Below are positions 11,325-23,085 of a DNA stretch of 64,000 nt, piece by piece. The stretch spans positions 29,715 through 93,714 of the forward strand of contig BLJB01000237.1 in assembly GCA_013423325.1 (NCBI GenBank). Direction: 5' to 3'. The position numbers were made by a program, and so were the translations under genes. Every line of letters starts with the position of its first letter. Positions within the stretch are counted from its first letter, which is position 1. A model generated the notes under the pieces. It was not told the DNA's origin and searched no databases. It saw nothing but the letters and a program-made list of their open reading frames with translations. The stretch comes from Usnea hakonensis (taxonomy: Eukaryota > Ascomycota > Lecanoromycetes > Lecanorales > Parmeliaceae).

Positions 11325-13214
11325 TCACCACCCCCGACATCGGACCCAAACATCCACAATCTCATCTCGCCTGTCCTCAGCCAGGCTCGAATCAATGATC
11401 AAATACCACCCATATCCTGCCCCCGCGACGCAAGCGTGGTTAGGCCATACACGTACCTTTTGGCCTATTTTCAATTCTGCCGGCTCGTGGCTTCCAGCGT
11501 GTGTGTCCTTTGTCAATATGCCGTGTTCTTGACTGATGCGTCCCACCTGCCAGCCAGATCTACCTTCATAATTTGGTGTTGCCATCCCCCAGTCGCTGAC
11601 GATACCCCATCCGTTATAAGATTTGCAAGGATCATGCCCCAGCGCCAACGATCCAGCAGCGATTAGCGCTTCCGGACTGTCACGAGCCTCATACACACTT
11701 GCGACTTCCGCCATGATGGTCAAGGCAATGTCAGCGGTCGATAGGCCTAGAGGGCCGTGTTGCGGATTGGCTGGTAGAGCCGAGGGACTGGCTTGAGTGG
11801 CCAGTTGTTGCATGTCTAGGACTGGATAAACTCCAGCATGAACTTCGATGGCATAGGTGGCCTTGATACGCTGGACTGCCGTCTTCAATTTGGCTATCTC
11901 TCCTTCCATTGGGGTTTTGGTTTGGGCAGAACTTTCGCCAATATTCTCTATCGACGTCGCTGTAGGTGTGGCTCCCACCGAAAGAACATATCTTGATGGT
12001 GCGTGATAGCCTGCTGTTGACGCGTAATTCGCCGCCTTCTCCAGTCCTTCAAGCTCTACGATCAAGAGCTCTATTGCGCCCAGCGCAGTGTCACCTCCAT
12101 ATGAATGGCCAGCATGACTGTAGAAGTCTAGGAGCTCCAGGGCCCCTATAGCCTCCTCGTCGAGAATATCAGTGATGAGGCGATTGAACTTTTCAGTTCC
12201 GACAACGACTCCTGCTCGATGATAGCCGGTATCAATCTTGACAAAAACTTTAAGTCGAAATCCTGCAATAGCCTTAAACTCTCTAACGGCCTGAAGCTGG
12301 GACGTGTGGTCGACGAGGACGCTTAGGCTTTCAGTCCCAAGCTTCTTGCCCAATTGCGCCAGCCTTTCGGTTTGAGAAGGAGGTAAGGGAATGCCGTACA
12401 GAATCTGGCATGACTCCTCAGAATGCACAGTTGCACTGAAGTAACGAGGCGCAGTACTCACGTTCACGCTTCGCTGGGACTTTCGACATGTCATGAGGAA
12501 GTCAGAGAGATGTTCAGCCTCTGCCATTGTTGACACAATGACTTTGACATCGTTGGTATGATCCCCTATTTGCAGTTGGGCTAGTTCCACAGTCTTGGTA
12601 CGGATCAATCAGCTCAGAAAATAGAGGAACGTAAACAAGGTGTCGATGCAGATATGGAAATAAATGATAAGGTTCATTTCCCCTTCTTCACCTTGTCTCC
12701 TTCCGGCCCGATTATCAATATGCTGTCACATTGGAGGGTTTTATAATCAATTGCTGCATAACCCCTCAATACCAGCGTGAACTCCGTGATCGTGTCGGAG
12801 GACTGCGACCACAGTCCAGATTTTAATTTACATCATTGTAGCTGCATTTGAGACACAGGGTTCGGAAGTTGTGATAGCGACACTGCCTGTGTAGACATGC
12901 TTGAGGCTATCAACGGGTCCCATTCGCCAATCGCGCACGATTGGGAGAGAGTCTGTTTCTGTTCCTCGGTGGAAGGGGATTGGGTATAAAGTCAGGAAAG
13001 CGCGGAGGTATACCTTGTGAGTCTTGACATGAGGCCGGAATCCTACTTGAAGAGCTTCACACGCCTTCAACATCTGTAGACAATTCCTCTGCACCACGGC
13101 CTTATCCAGGACCGCGGCTGGTGTCGGCACATTTCTTAATGTCTTACCAATGAAAACTTGGCGAAGCTCTGCCTGCGATGGCAAGGGAAGAAGAGATTTC
13201 GCATTGAATGCCAT
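11325..13214 (-). CDS. DSD1: D-serine dehydratase-like PLP/zinc enzyme (DSD1 family)
   Basis: Two exons (13214..13014 and 12593..11325) give 489 residues. The family is PLP- and Zn-dependent and converts D-serine to pyruvate and ammonia, using a fold-type III (alanine-racemase-like) barrel. Seen: the PLP lysine block RPHVKTHK (K64) at the end of exon 1; TVELAQLQIGD directly after the junction; KIDTGYHRAGV; and near the C-terminus the zinc ligands His and Cys in WPNHACVAGAGYG. Intron 1 is 420 bp, about eight times the usual length here, and its first 61 codons are open in frame with exon 1. A GTGAGT at the SVNVST position could be a further 45-48-bp in-frame intron, which would shorten the protein slightly. 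The sister activity, D-threonine aldolase-like, cannot be excluded. Confidence 0.85.
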
Positions 13215-14227
13215 TTTGGTACTCGTACAATAATAATGTTTAAATGGTGATCCGCCTCGATGGTCTCAGTACTTAGAAGACCCAATAAACTTAAATCTTT
13301 ACCGTAGCCTCTAGTCATGCATCTTTTACGCACCTACCTAGCTAAGGTAAGGTACGGACAGCAAAACCAAAGGTACCTAAGCACCTAAGGTAAGTAGGTA
13401 TCAATTCTTGGACCCTCCTTTCGAGCTTCATTGTCGTGGATTAATGTTGTTTCGCGTTGCCTCTTGAAGCTCAAAATCATTGCTATGATTTTTGATGCAA
13501 TGCTGAAAAGCCGTAAATGACTTTCCAATACTGTACCTAAATGAGATGGCCGACTCTATCCGCCAAAAAGGCCAGATCAGATCATCTACCACGCAAAGAT
13601 GAGATGTGCGTCGCAACTCGCAAGGCAGATATAGGATCAGGCGGAGGAGCGATATTTCGTGTCAGGCTGACGGGGGCTGACTCGAAAAGACAAATCTACC
13701 ACACCATTGGGTTTAGTAGTAAGGTAGTTTATAGACCGGGGCAGCTTGGTTGACAAGAGCTAGTCAGGCTTAGCTACGAACCTGCACAGACCACTCAATT
13801 GGTCCAGTTGGACAGACGGCTCATCAAATTACAACACCAAATTAATGCTTGCGTACAACACCACTCCACTCCCTAATGCTGCTGCTGCTACTTCACATTC
13901 GTTCAATCTTTTCACAAATGCAATCATTTTGCGGGCGAACAGCTGTCCTGTCTCGCCCTCCTTGCTGAGCCCCGTCCTGTCCCACCTAGCTTTCCGTCGC
14001 TTTTTCTCCCTCACGCGTTGTCTTTCGCATTGGCCCGCTTCTCCGCATCTGCTATTTTCAGAGATGCGGTTCGCGCGACTGACTCCACATACACAGAAGG
14101 CCGTACCCGCGCCTTACACTGGTGTCTCCATAATCCAACCAAATCGAGTGGTCCGCGCTTCGCTTCCCTGCATTTGAAACATCATTGATCCGCCCTTGTG
14201 TGAGACTGGAGTAATAAGACATACATA
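13215..14227. promoter_or_regulatory. Divergent promoter region with TAGGTACC-type motif cluster
   Basis: About 1 kb separates D-serine dehydratase (-) from the Ser/Pro-rich protein gene (+). The 13331-13401 segment contains at least four overlapping copies of CTAAGGTA, GGTACCTAA and AAGTAGGTA motifs, the densest cluster of this motif family in the window. From 13850 onward, CT-rich sequence probably forms the 5' leader of the + strand gene. No additional gene is seen. Confidence 0.4.
13331..13401. repeat. Cluster of short CTAAGGTACCTA-like motifs
   Basis: Within 71 bp lie ACCTACCTAGCTAAGGTAAG, GGTACCTAAG, CACCTAAGG and TAAGTAGGTA. These are partly palindromic variants of one core, found elsewhere near 4937, 5000, 10480, 10772, 20141, 31581, 37420 and 38740. 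Function unknown; transcription-factor sites or a dispersed simple motif are both possible. Confidence 0.5.
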
Positions 14228-17200
14228 ATGGTAATATCTACAATAGAAGAGGCGAGGGAGAGCAGTGGATGGGACATACCTGTCACCATGGCAGAAGAAG
14301 ATATGGAGAGCACTTCCGAGAGCGAATTCGACACAGCACCCCCGGTGCATCCGGTGCCGACAATGCAAGGCGCCTTTGAGGAATCTATGAACGAGACCAT
14401 GAATGATGACGAGCCAGAGGTGCCGGATCGATACTCAAAAGCAGACTCGGCGACAAGGCGGAGGATGTTGCTAGAACAGCAGGAATACGAGCGCACAGTT
14501 GCAGGACGGTGGAAGCAAAAACCTGGGGAAAAGTTCCATCCACTGTGGAAGCTTGTAGCTCAAATTTCGTTCGGTATGCATCTTCTGCAGCAGGGTTTGG
14601 CCAAGTCAGACGATGAGGTCCTCAAGATCCTACAAACACATGTCGATGAAGTGGACGGCTTCCTCGAGCGAACTACAGAGGACTTTGATCTGGCCCAAAA
14701 CGACATCAATGAGCGCATACGATACCTCAAACTTCCACTGGAGCATGGTCAGGTCTTCGATCAGATGCTTGCAGATCGACCTTTTCGATTAGCAATCGTC
14801 GAAGGCAATGAGAAGATAGAACACATCATAGATCGCACGGCTGCAGCTATGAATGATGCTCTGAAAGACGTACAAAAGGGGCTAGATGCGACAAGGGAGC
14901 TTGCAAAATATATGACAAGGGTCGACAAGCAATGGGAGGATCGGACAGAAGAACACGACTCGGTATACTTAGCCATGATTGGGAACACGGAGGGATGGAC
15001 GAGGGCTTTTTTGACCTTACAGTCCAAAGGCGAGCATCTGCGAAAGGCTCTTGTCCAGCTGGGGACTATTGTTGCAGAGATGCAGAGAAGAGCAGGTGCA
15101 GCAAGTCGAAAGAACTTGGCAAGCTAATTTCCCCCAAGAATGTGCCTTCCTTGGCTAACAATGCCAGGTTCCTCCCTCAAGGCCGATCAACGGTAGGTAC
15201 AATGTCGAGCAACGCGCAGAGAGTCCGCAGTATACAACGACTCCTCCCAGGTCCCCGTTGAAGACGTTGCAGACTGCTCCTGATCCGGCTGCACGTACCG
15301 CCTCATCACAAAGATACATTAAAACCTCATTGAACGGGTCCACCTCGTCCTCTCCACGGACAGAACAGATACAAGTAGCGCTGGTCAGTCCAGCCCACAA
15401 GCGTGATCATGCGTCGAGCGGTAGGAGTCCCAATGCCGCCAGGCCATCCCGAAGTCCTGAGCCATCAAAGTCTGCGCGAGGTCAGCAACCAGGCTTCTCT
15501 ACTAAGACTTCACACACGTCAAGACCCGTCCGAAGCCCTGAGCCAACAAAAACAGCGAGAAGTCCAGAACCGTTGAGGTCAGCAAAAAGCCTGGACCCGG
15601 TGAGAGCGGCTGGACATCGTGTTCCAGATTTGTCAACCAAAAGCTCACAAACGCTGAGACCTCTCAGAAGTCCAGAGCCAGCGAGGTCAGCACAGACTCC
15701 ATCACCAGCGCCGTATGACAACTCGCAAAGCAAAAATGAAGAGACGGAGCCGCGTACCAAAAATTCGGATGCTATAGTACGCTTTAAAACTCCAGCTCAA
15801 GTGATGGCAGGTATGGCAGAAGTATCGAAGCCTCCGGTCCCAGAACGATCAGCTTCGAGAAGGAGATCAATCACTGAGCAGGCGCGTTCACTACTTCGCA
15901 TGAAGACTTCGTTTCCTGGAAATGACGAGAACGCGCTGTCCAACACCAATTTGCCAATTCAGAGCCCTTCTGGCGAGCCTACCCCCACAAATCGCCCATC
16001 CAGTCCTAGTGTTGCGCGTTCTCTTTCGTCTCGAAAAGCTCAAGCCATGAGCATGTCGACTTATTCCGCAAGTCCTACATCGCCGATGAAAACCAGCGAC
16101 TTTCCTCCCGACCGAAAAGAAAGTCCACTCTACACCAGAGCTGGGAAACATGTCCCGAGTCAGAGCTCCTATGAAGTACTGGCTTTTCCAGCACATTCTC
16201 GGACAACCTCTCTTGACCGTGCAATATCGATTGACTCGGCGCGGCCACCAGGGCATTCTCGCACGTCGTCATTGGACGGCCCCGCATCAGTTACTCCATC
16301 TCAAGAGATAGAGCCACCCATTAGAACAGAGCTACCACCAATGGCTCGCTATGCTAAGCCTATTGCTGCACTCGATGACTCAGAAGGAAACGTAAATGTT
16401 GCGCATCCCTTACTCCAGAAGGCTAGGCACACTCGGTTTGCTGCTAGGAATGGGAGTGATCTTCCTCTCCGCCATTACAAAAGCCATGACGCTTTCACGC
16501 ACTCAAATCCTGATCTATCGCAACGGCGAGCGGATGATATGGTACCACCAAAACGATCAAGCTCTCTCCTCTACCAACCTAACGCCCGATCCTTCACACC
16601 TACATTTTCTGGCGCTCAGACCGCCATTAGCTCTCCATATCCCAACCGGGTATCGTCGTACGAGACCAAAAGATCTCCAACTCCCAATCAAACCCACCAG
16701 AATGACTCAGCAGTTAGTCTGGTGAATCGCGCGCATGCCGCTCCCGCGGAGTCAGAATTGGGAATCCATCCAGCCCATCGGACTCCAGAACCTCCCTCGG
16801 CGTCGACCGCGGCCTCATCTCCTTCTATTTCTACAACATCTTCGAGAGTCGAGCTAGGTGCGACGCCACCTCCAATAACTACAGTGCGCTCGCCGAAAAG
16901 CAGTGATGCAACCATAAAGTCTCCAAAGGTCCCTCAGCCCTCTCGCTTTGCCCCAGGTGCTCCATCTCAATTGCAAAGCATCACCGCACCGACAAGCAAC
17001 AATCATTCTCGAGAAGCCTCTAAAGACTACCCTCCCGAGTCCAATCCCAAATATAAGACCACCGCTACAAATAATACACCTTTTTACTTGAACCCAGCCT
17101 CATCTCAAGCTCTGCTCGACTTTCTAGCTTCAACTCCTCCACCTTCTCCGCCACATCCAGGCACTAGAACAGAGCCAAATACTCCGGCATTAGCGTCGAC

Positions 17201-17603
17201 CGGTACTTTCTTCAACCGACCCTTTATGGTCCCGGAAGACCGTCGAGGCGAGTCCAGTCCCCCTCCACCCTTTGCCGTCGGAAGGGGAGGAGAAAGCACC
17301 GACGCCATTCCAAGAGCCAAGACCGGCGATGGCACTACACGGGAGAAGAAAGGATGGAAGAAACTCTTTGGGGGAGGAGGTGCCAAACCGGAGAAGCCGG
17401 TGAACGGAGTGAATGGCCGGAAGGAAATGAAGCAGAAGAAGAAGAAAGATGTTCGAAAGAACGTCGAGTTGAGCCAAGTCTATGGCGTCGGGACGGGTGC
17501 GCAAAGCGTGGACGGTAGGATCGGGGAGGGGGGGAGGGATGGCTATATGGGGTTGGGAAAGGACGGGGAGTGGATAACGAGGAAGAACTTTGTGAAGACG
17601 TAA
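14228..17603 (+). CDS. Large Ser/Pro-rich protein with helical N-terminal domain, unknown function
   Basis: The model has three exons (14228..15095, 15168..15192, 15251..17603) and 1,081 residues. The first intron has a GCTAAC branch site and a CCAG acceptor; the second begins GTAGGT. Between them sits a 25-nt micro-exon, and the frame closes exactly. Residues about 85-285 form an alpha-helical domain (AGRWKQKPGEKFHPLWKL onward). The rest is disordered and rich in Ser, Pro and Thr, with degenerate RSPEP repeats near 15420-15700, RTTSLD and RTSSLD kinase-like motifs near 16200-16270, and a basic C-terminal tail (KKGWKKLFGGG). I do not recognise the family; it looks like a cytoskeletal or scaffold phosphoprotein. 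A two-gene alternative, with the first ending at 15127, is possible but less likely. Confidence 0.65.
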
Positions 17604-19042
17604 TTATTTTTGGTAGGGGGGGTTGGATCGATTTGATTTAAAAGATACCACTACTTGTAATAATAGACCTTGTGTCGTCGGTAGCGTTGATGAGATTTAT
17701 GAGCGAGCAGAATTCAATGACACGGACATTGTCTTTTGTGTGTACGAGTACCCTTGTTCTACTTATGATGTGGTCGATAAGTAGATAGGTTCGGCTTTCA
17801 CAGGAGCCGTCGAGCTTGCAAAAGGAGGGAAACGCCATATCGGGTTTCCACTCAAAGACATTCAGGAAATGGGGGGAATCTCACTCATTTCTATGACTTG
17901 GGACTACACATGCTATATCTCCCCTCAAAAGTCCTAGATCTCCAGCACCTACTCTCTTCAACGAGCCAACACTCACCACCCTACTCCTCACGCTCACTCG
18001 CACTGATACAATACTCAATCCCAACCGGCCTTACCTTACATCCCATTCATCAAATATCTTACGACTAAAGATCTTTGACTATCCCAAATCTCCATACCAG
18101 AATCGGACGCGACATCGTGCCTCCCAAGCCTATGACGATACTCCCTTTTCGGCTGAGGGCTAAAATGGATGGGTCTTCGTTCGGTCCGTCTGCAGTTATT
18201 GATGATATTCGGTAGGCTTCTGCGATGGGGTTTTGAGAGCGAGCACTAGGTTCACTGGTTGTGTTGTTGTGTTGGTATGCCACGCTGTTTTTGTCCATGT
18301 ATTAGATAGTCACAATGGATAAGCCAGGGAGATTGGGATTAGCCGTTCAGTATTTCAAAGGGACTTCCTCCTCCCTTCTTACCAGGTCTTTCCACGAAAA
18401 GAACATGGAAGCAAGGATTCCGAGAAAAGGGCAACAGTATAAGGCGTTGTCCTCTCGGTCACACAGACTCTTGACATTATGAAACTTGATGCAGCCTGTC
18501 ATAGAGAGAGGTATGGAAGGTGGAGCGCTAGAGAAAATGTTTGGGGTTGTCTGTATCGCCTGACATTTTCGTTTGGCTCACGGATTATAATCTTTTCATT
18601 CCTTTGGCAAAGTTGAATGGAAAGGCTTCTACAAACATCGCTGAGATCCAGCATCCATGTAGAGTCAGCAAGAGCCCAGACTCTCGCTTTTTCGGGATAG
18701 TATCTTTGTGAGCCAACATTCTGCAAACGCTCCTCAAAGCGGGTCAATCACTGACAGATTGTGCACTGATAGGGCGGACAAAGAATAAGACCATTCTTCG
18801 TTCTTTCCAGAACCTGTCATGGTATCTTTGTGTAAGTCATGGGACAAAGAAAGACGCATGCGGTGGGCCAAGGGACTTCCTTGTTGGAAGATGAGACCGC
18901 TGTGATTGCTAACAGTATCCTTTCGAACATGTGTGATAGAGTGTGTTTCTACTTTGCCAGTCAGTCGCCTTATAAGTCCCCATTTCCCAACATATCCTAG
19001 GGATCAAAGCGTTTGGTTTGCAGAAAAGTCATCGTTAGCACA
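17604..19042. other. Intergenic, no convincing gene
   Basis: The 1.4 kb between two + strand genes contains only short open frames (60-82 codons) without recognisable motifs or paired splice sites. It is presumably the 3' UTR of the Ser/Pro-rich gene plus the promoter of the DUF6590-like gene. Confidence 0.4.
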
Positions 19043-19699
19043 ATGTCATTCATAACACTCCTTAAGCGCGGCCCCTCTGCACTGCATTCTGTCTTCCAGT
19101 GTATGCACTTCTCGTCTAAGAAGCGAATCCCAGCATGGCCTGATCAGCAGAAACGGAAGCTCACGAAAGAAGATCTCGCGGTTGGCATGATCATCCGTGC
19201 CCCTTTCCACGAAGAAGACGCAAGGGAAGGTGGAAGAGTCAATGAAAAATGTCCTTATATCACTCGGTCGTCGTTCGGACAGATTCACACAAAAGTTCGG
19301 CCCTTCATCGTGGTCGCCTTGCTCAACAGCCACTACTTGGCTGTCCCGTTATACACTCACAACGGAAGGGGCATTGGAAAGAAGGACCCGAACGAGTACA
19401 TATACGTACACGACAAGGTGCGCGCTGAGACTGGAGTCTCCTGCCCCCCACACCCTAACAAGGATGGCTGGGAGGCTCTTTCTGCTGTCATCAATCGCCA
19501 CGATACAAATGTCCCTGCGTATGAGCCCATGAGTTGCGCTCACTTCGCTTATTTAGTCCCTCGCAAGTATGGCCTCCCGGTCAGCTTGGAAGGGAATCTG
19601 GAGAAGTCGTCTATGATCCGGTTAATGGCACTCTGCTCGAGCAAAGTGGATTTCCTACAGGAAGTGAGAGAGCTGGCTGTCCGAGAGGAGAGCACGTAG
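19043..19699 (+). CDS. DUF6590-like fungal protein
   Basis: A single exon encodes 218 residues from the first in-frame ATG (MSFITLLKR). The core shows the pattern of the Pezizomycotina-specific DUF6590 family: an opening GMIIRAPFHEED, a middle YITRSSFGQIHTKVRPFIVV, then AVPLYTHNGRGIGKKDPNEY and a late hydrophobic block CAHFAYLVPRKYGLPVSLEG. These proteins are widespread in filamentous ascomycetes, often as tails of larger proteins, and their function is unknown. The short basic N-terminus (LLKRGPSALHSVFQCMHFSSKKR) could be a mitochondrial or nuclear signal, which I cannot decide. The family call rests on pattern memory. Confidence 0.65.
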   Translation: MSFITLLKRGPSALHSVFQCMHFSSKKRIPAWPDQQKRKLTKEDLAVGMIIRAPFHEEDAREGGRVNEKCPYITRSSFGQIHTKVRPFIVVALLNSHYLAVPLYTHNGRGIGKKDPNEYIYVHDKVRAETGVSCPPHPNKDGWEALSAVINRHDTNVPAYEPMSCAHFAYLVPRKYGLPVSLEGNLEKSSMIRLMALCSSKVDFLQEVRELAVREEST

Positions 19700-20283
19700 C
19701 GTTTAGATCTTTAGATGATATCTGAGACTGGGCTTTGCTTAGCGGGAAAGCGAGTCTTGTTGAAAAAAGACCAATCATTGACTCCCAATGCAATTCTTTC
19801 TCCCTACTTTGCCTGACATTGCATCTTTGATCGCTAGTGTGATGTTGGAAGAAATTATCGAAGGTAGTATGTAAAGGTCTTGGACTTCGTAGATTTGTTT
19901 CCGCTGCACGACCTCATCACTGTAAAGCGTTCTCACTGCGTGTAAAAGCCTCGCGACAACATTAATCAATCCAGCATAGAGCAGAGCTTGTTGAGAAAAC
20001 CACGACGTGTGTTGTTAGGGAAGACAGCGGAAGTGGAGATGCGGCGCCCAAGAGATGAGCCTAAGGTTAAGCCACAACATACTTCCTTAGTTCGGTACTC
20101 ATACGCGTAGCCCGGTACCCAGCCCCTAGAACCACCTAAAGAGGTACCTAACTTGAGGCGCTAATGAACACTACACTCATCAGATTTTCCAATCTTAAAA
20201 TTTTCTGTTCTCTGCGAAACCTTTGTTGATAAGATCAATTACCATATACAATCGACCTTATACTGCTCGAATTAGAACTCGAG
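19700..20283. promoter_or_regulatory. Intergenic, THR1 promoter side
   Basis: This 584-bp spacer upstream of homoserine kinase contains GGTACCC and GAGGTACCTAACTT at 20113-20155, part of the recurrent TAGGTACC motif family. I saw no clear TGACTC (CpcA/Gcn4) box, which might have been expected for amino-acid control. Confidence 0.35.
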
Positions 20284-21561
20284 ATGAAAAGGATTAGAGT
20301 ACCTGCTTCCAGCGCGGTCAGTGCATTGCGCGTCTCAAATTCATTCGAAAATATCATTACGGATTCTGCTTCAGAATAACGACGCTGACTATGAAGATCA
20401 CCTTAGAATTTAGGACCTGGGTTTGATATCTTTGGTCTTGCCCTTAAGTCGATACTGTCGGATTCTCAAAAATCTAGCATCTTTCTCGAACTCCGAATAG
20501 AAGAGCTACCTCAAGGGACCTCGGTTCCATTTAATTGCGAGATTCAGTGCGAAGGCGAGGGATCAGAGACTCTTAGTCGCATTGTAGACGAGAAGTACGT
20601 TGTCAAATATATCAATAATACTGCGTCGAGCTGATTCTCCCAGCTTGGTCACCAAAGTCAGTCTGTACCTTCTCCGTTGTCATGGCATTCACGGCTTTAA
20701 GGTGAGCCTCATCATCTTCCCTCTGCTTCCCCGTCTAGCCGCCTAATTGCCATCAAGGAACCTACGAGAGTGCGTATATGCAACGGAATTAGTCTATCAC
20801 GAGGTTTAGGTTCATCGGCTGCAGCCGTTGTTGCTGGTGTCATGCTGGGCAACGAAGTAGGCCAGCTAAATTTGTCTAAGGAGAGGATGTTCGATTACTG
20901 TTTGATGGTTGAGCGTCACCCCGATAACGTCGGCGCCGCGTTGTTCGGTGGTTTCGTCGGAACGTTCATGAAGACACTTTCTGCGGTAGATACAGCTCGT
21001 ATAGAGATACCGCTGAGTGAGATCTTACCCGAGCTTTCCGGACGCGTTGATATAGGCCATTTGCCTGTTCATCAGCCGCCGATGGCCATCGGGACCTATC
21101 ATCAATTTCAATTCAATACGGCTATAAAGGCCGTAATCGTCATTCCGGACTACAAGGTAGATACAGCAGAGGCCAGACGGCGGCTACCAGAGGAGTACAC
21201 CCGTAGTGACGCCATATTCAACGCTCAGCGTTGCTCCTTGCTCCCCGTTCTTTTGGGCGAGAACCCTCCAAATGCAGCCAAGATTTCAGAAGTGATGAAG
21301 GATCGCCTCCATCAACCATACCGAGAGGCATTGATTCCAGGCCTCAAGACGGTCTTAAAGGAAATTACACAAGACGTACACCCCGGGCTTCTCGGAATCT
21401 GTTTAAGCGGCGCAGGCCCAAGCGTTCTAGCTCTTGCAACATCGAACTTCGAAACCATAGCTACAGAAATGATTGCAATATTATCAGAAGCTCGAAAAGT
21501 GCATTACGACTGGCAAATTCTTGAGCTGGCTCCGGATGGGGCTACCATTGATCATGTATGA
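20284..21561 (+). CDS. THR1: Homoserine kinase
   Basis: Four exons (20284..20316, 20407..20594, 20644..20701, 20758..21561) give 360 residues. It is a GHMP-family kinase that phosphorylates homoserine with ATP in threonine biosynthesis, in the cytosol. Seen: RIRVPASSA at exon 1 joined to NLGPGFDIFGLAL at exon 2, the signature spanning the first intron; DENLVTKVSLYLLRCHG rebuilt by intron 2; the GHMP phosphate-binding loop SLSRGLGSSAAAVVAG; VERHPDNVGAALFGG; and the C-terminal GICLSGAGPSVLALA. Length is as for yeast Thr1. Exon 1 is only 33 nt, and the acceptor must be the first of two AG sites (20405-20406) to keep Asn-Leu before GPGFD. Confidence 0.94.
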
Positions 21562-22055
21562 GATGCTGGTGGCTATGAATGTCGGCAACATGGCACCAGA
21601 TCTGGCTTCTTCAAGAAGCTCCCCGATTTTTCGGCTTCATCCTAGTCACCTGGGAGTAGCATTGGAGAATTTGGCGCGGCTGGACGACATGAACGAGCGA
21701 TTCTTGTCCGAGGGATAATCTTGCGTGCGCTGAAGAAAGTCTGATCTGGGTCGAGAATATTGCTCTAGCGTTGCCTTTCGCATCACCTCAAGAGACATAG
21801 TGTTCTTGTGTTGATGTCGAGGCACGACGGACAAGTCATCTAGGCCGTCCAGAATTTGGCACGTCTACCACCTCGCGATGAAACCGTATCGCAAAGAGCA
21901 CCGCACCTACTACTATTTCAGCTCACTTTCGGTGGTACGGAATCCGGCGTATCCCAGTCAGAGCCCTGTATAGATCTGTTAGAGAGGCCTCAAGATTGTT
22001 TCTTCAATCCAAAGAACTATGCAGACGCTGGTGGACGGCATGCTTGGGGTGGGTG
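21562..22055. other. Convergent 3' region
   Basis: This 494-bp segment lies between THR1 (+) and the basic hypothetical protein (-). A 144-codon + strand frame at 21856-22290 mostly overlaps the opposite gene and lacks protein-like signals. Confidence 0.35.
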
Positions 22056-22700
22056 TCATGCCCTTGAAGAGGTGCTGGAAGCGTTCGATGCCGCTAGGTT
22101 GAGCCGAAGATTGCAGATACTTGAAGTGAAGTCGCCTCCATCTGAACGCTGTTCGTCTCCTGCCCTTTTGATCCAGCATCCTCTCCTCTCGGATTCGTGT
22201 CCCGCCCTTTTTAATCCGCTAGCTGCACGGTTCTTCTGCTTTCCATTGTCTACAATGCCCTTGGCGACATGGATCAATCCGGGCTTGTGATCAGAGGCCG
22301 ATTTCAAGTGGAAAGGGAGCTGAAATAGCTTAAATGGTAGCACATGGGTCCATGCATTTCTTCTCGAGCTCTTCTTGGACCGACGACGAGCATTATACTT
22401 CTCCTCATTCCACATGCGTCTGTAAAGCTTGACTGTCGGATGTGACAAGCCGCTTTTGATCTCGATGTCTGCGCTTCTGTCGCCCTCGTCCATGTATGCG
22501 AAGATTCTTCTCTTCACTGAATCTCGAAGCAAAGACGTTCGAAGAGATAATTCTTTCGGACCTGGTGGAAATTTGGTGTTAGAATCGTGATCTCTACTGC
22601 AGCTCTCCTTTGCTGAGTGCTCAAGGACTTTGCTCTTCCGAGAGTGGGTACAGGACGATTCCATGGGAAAAGGCGGCGAGGAGAAAGAGAGGGTAAGCAT
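22056..22700 (-). CDS. Small basic protein with possible helix-turn-helix segment
   Basis: A single open frame of 214 residues, highly basic with many Ser, Lys and Arg. Around residues 57-90 the pattern SVKRRIFAYMDEGDRSADI followed by GLSHPTVKLYRRMW resembles a homeodomain-like helix-turn-helix of the kind found in recombinases and short DNA-binding proteins. This is judged by eye only. The second half (residues 110-214) is low in hydrophobics and less convincing, so an unrecognised intron or an earlier end is possible. A second in-frame Met lies at residue 13. I do not recognise a family, and transcription is unproven. Confidence 0.4.
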   Translation of the reverse strand: MLTLSFSSPPFPMESSCTHSRKSKVLEHSAKESCSRDHDSNTKFPPGPKELSLRTSLLRDSVKRRIFAYMDEGDRSADIEIKSGLSHPTVKLYRRMWNEEKYNARRRSKKSSRRNAWTHVLPFKLFQLPFHLKSASDHKPGLIHVAKGIVDNGKQKNRAASGLKRAGHESERRGCWIKRAGDEQRSDGGDFTSSICNLRLNLAASNASSTSSRA

Positions 22701-23085
22701 ATTAAGCTATGAGGAAGGTGACATCGATCGAGTAGGGCGGCGCTGAGGATGAATTTCCAAATCCAGCGCCGACTTAACTTAATCTAAGTATAACACAGGG
22801 GCACTTACAAAGCGCTTTGACCCCGACTCCTGCTGAGTTATTGAAGGAAATGATGATGTTTCAAAGAAATGTAAGTTTTCAAAAAGAGACAACTGTAATG
22901 CAGTTTCAGGGATAAGTCCAGGGGTATTAGCATATTGCCGGTATGCAACTAGCGAAAAGTTGCTCATCGCACCGGAATCCTCCGGCATGGGTGCAATGCG
23001 AGCTATCTACTGGCCGGCAGTCCGTGGGAGCTGATAGATATGCCGAAGCTGTCTTCTTAGAGCCACTATATTCTTTCATCACATT
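22701..23085. other. Intergenic, no gene seen
   Basis: This 385-bp segment lies between two minus-strand genes. It is presumably the promoter of the basic protein and the 3' UTR of the secreted protein. Confidence 0.35.
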
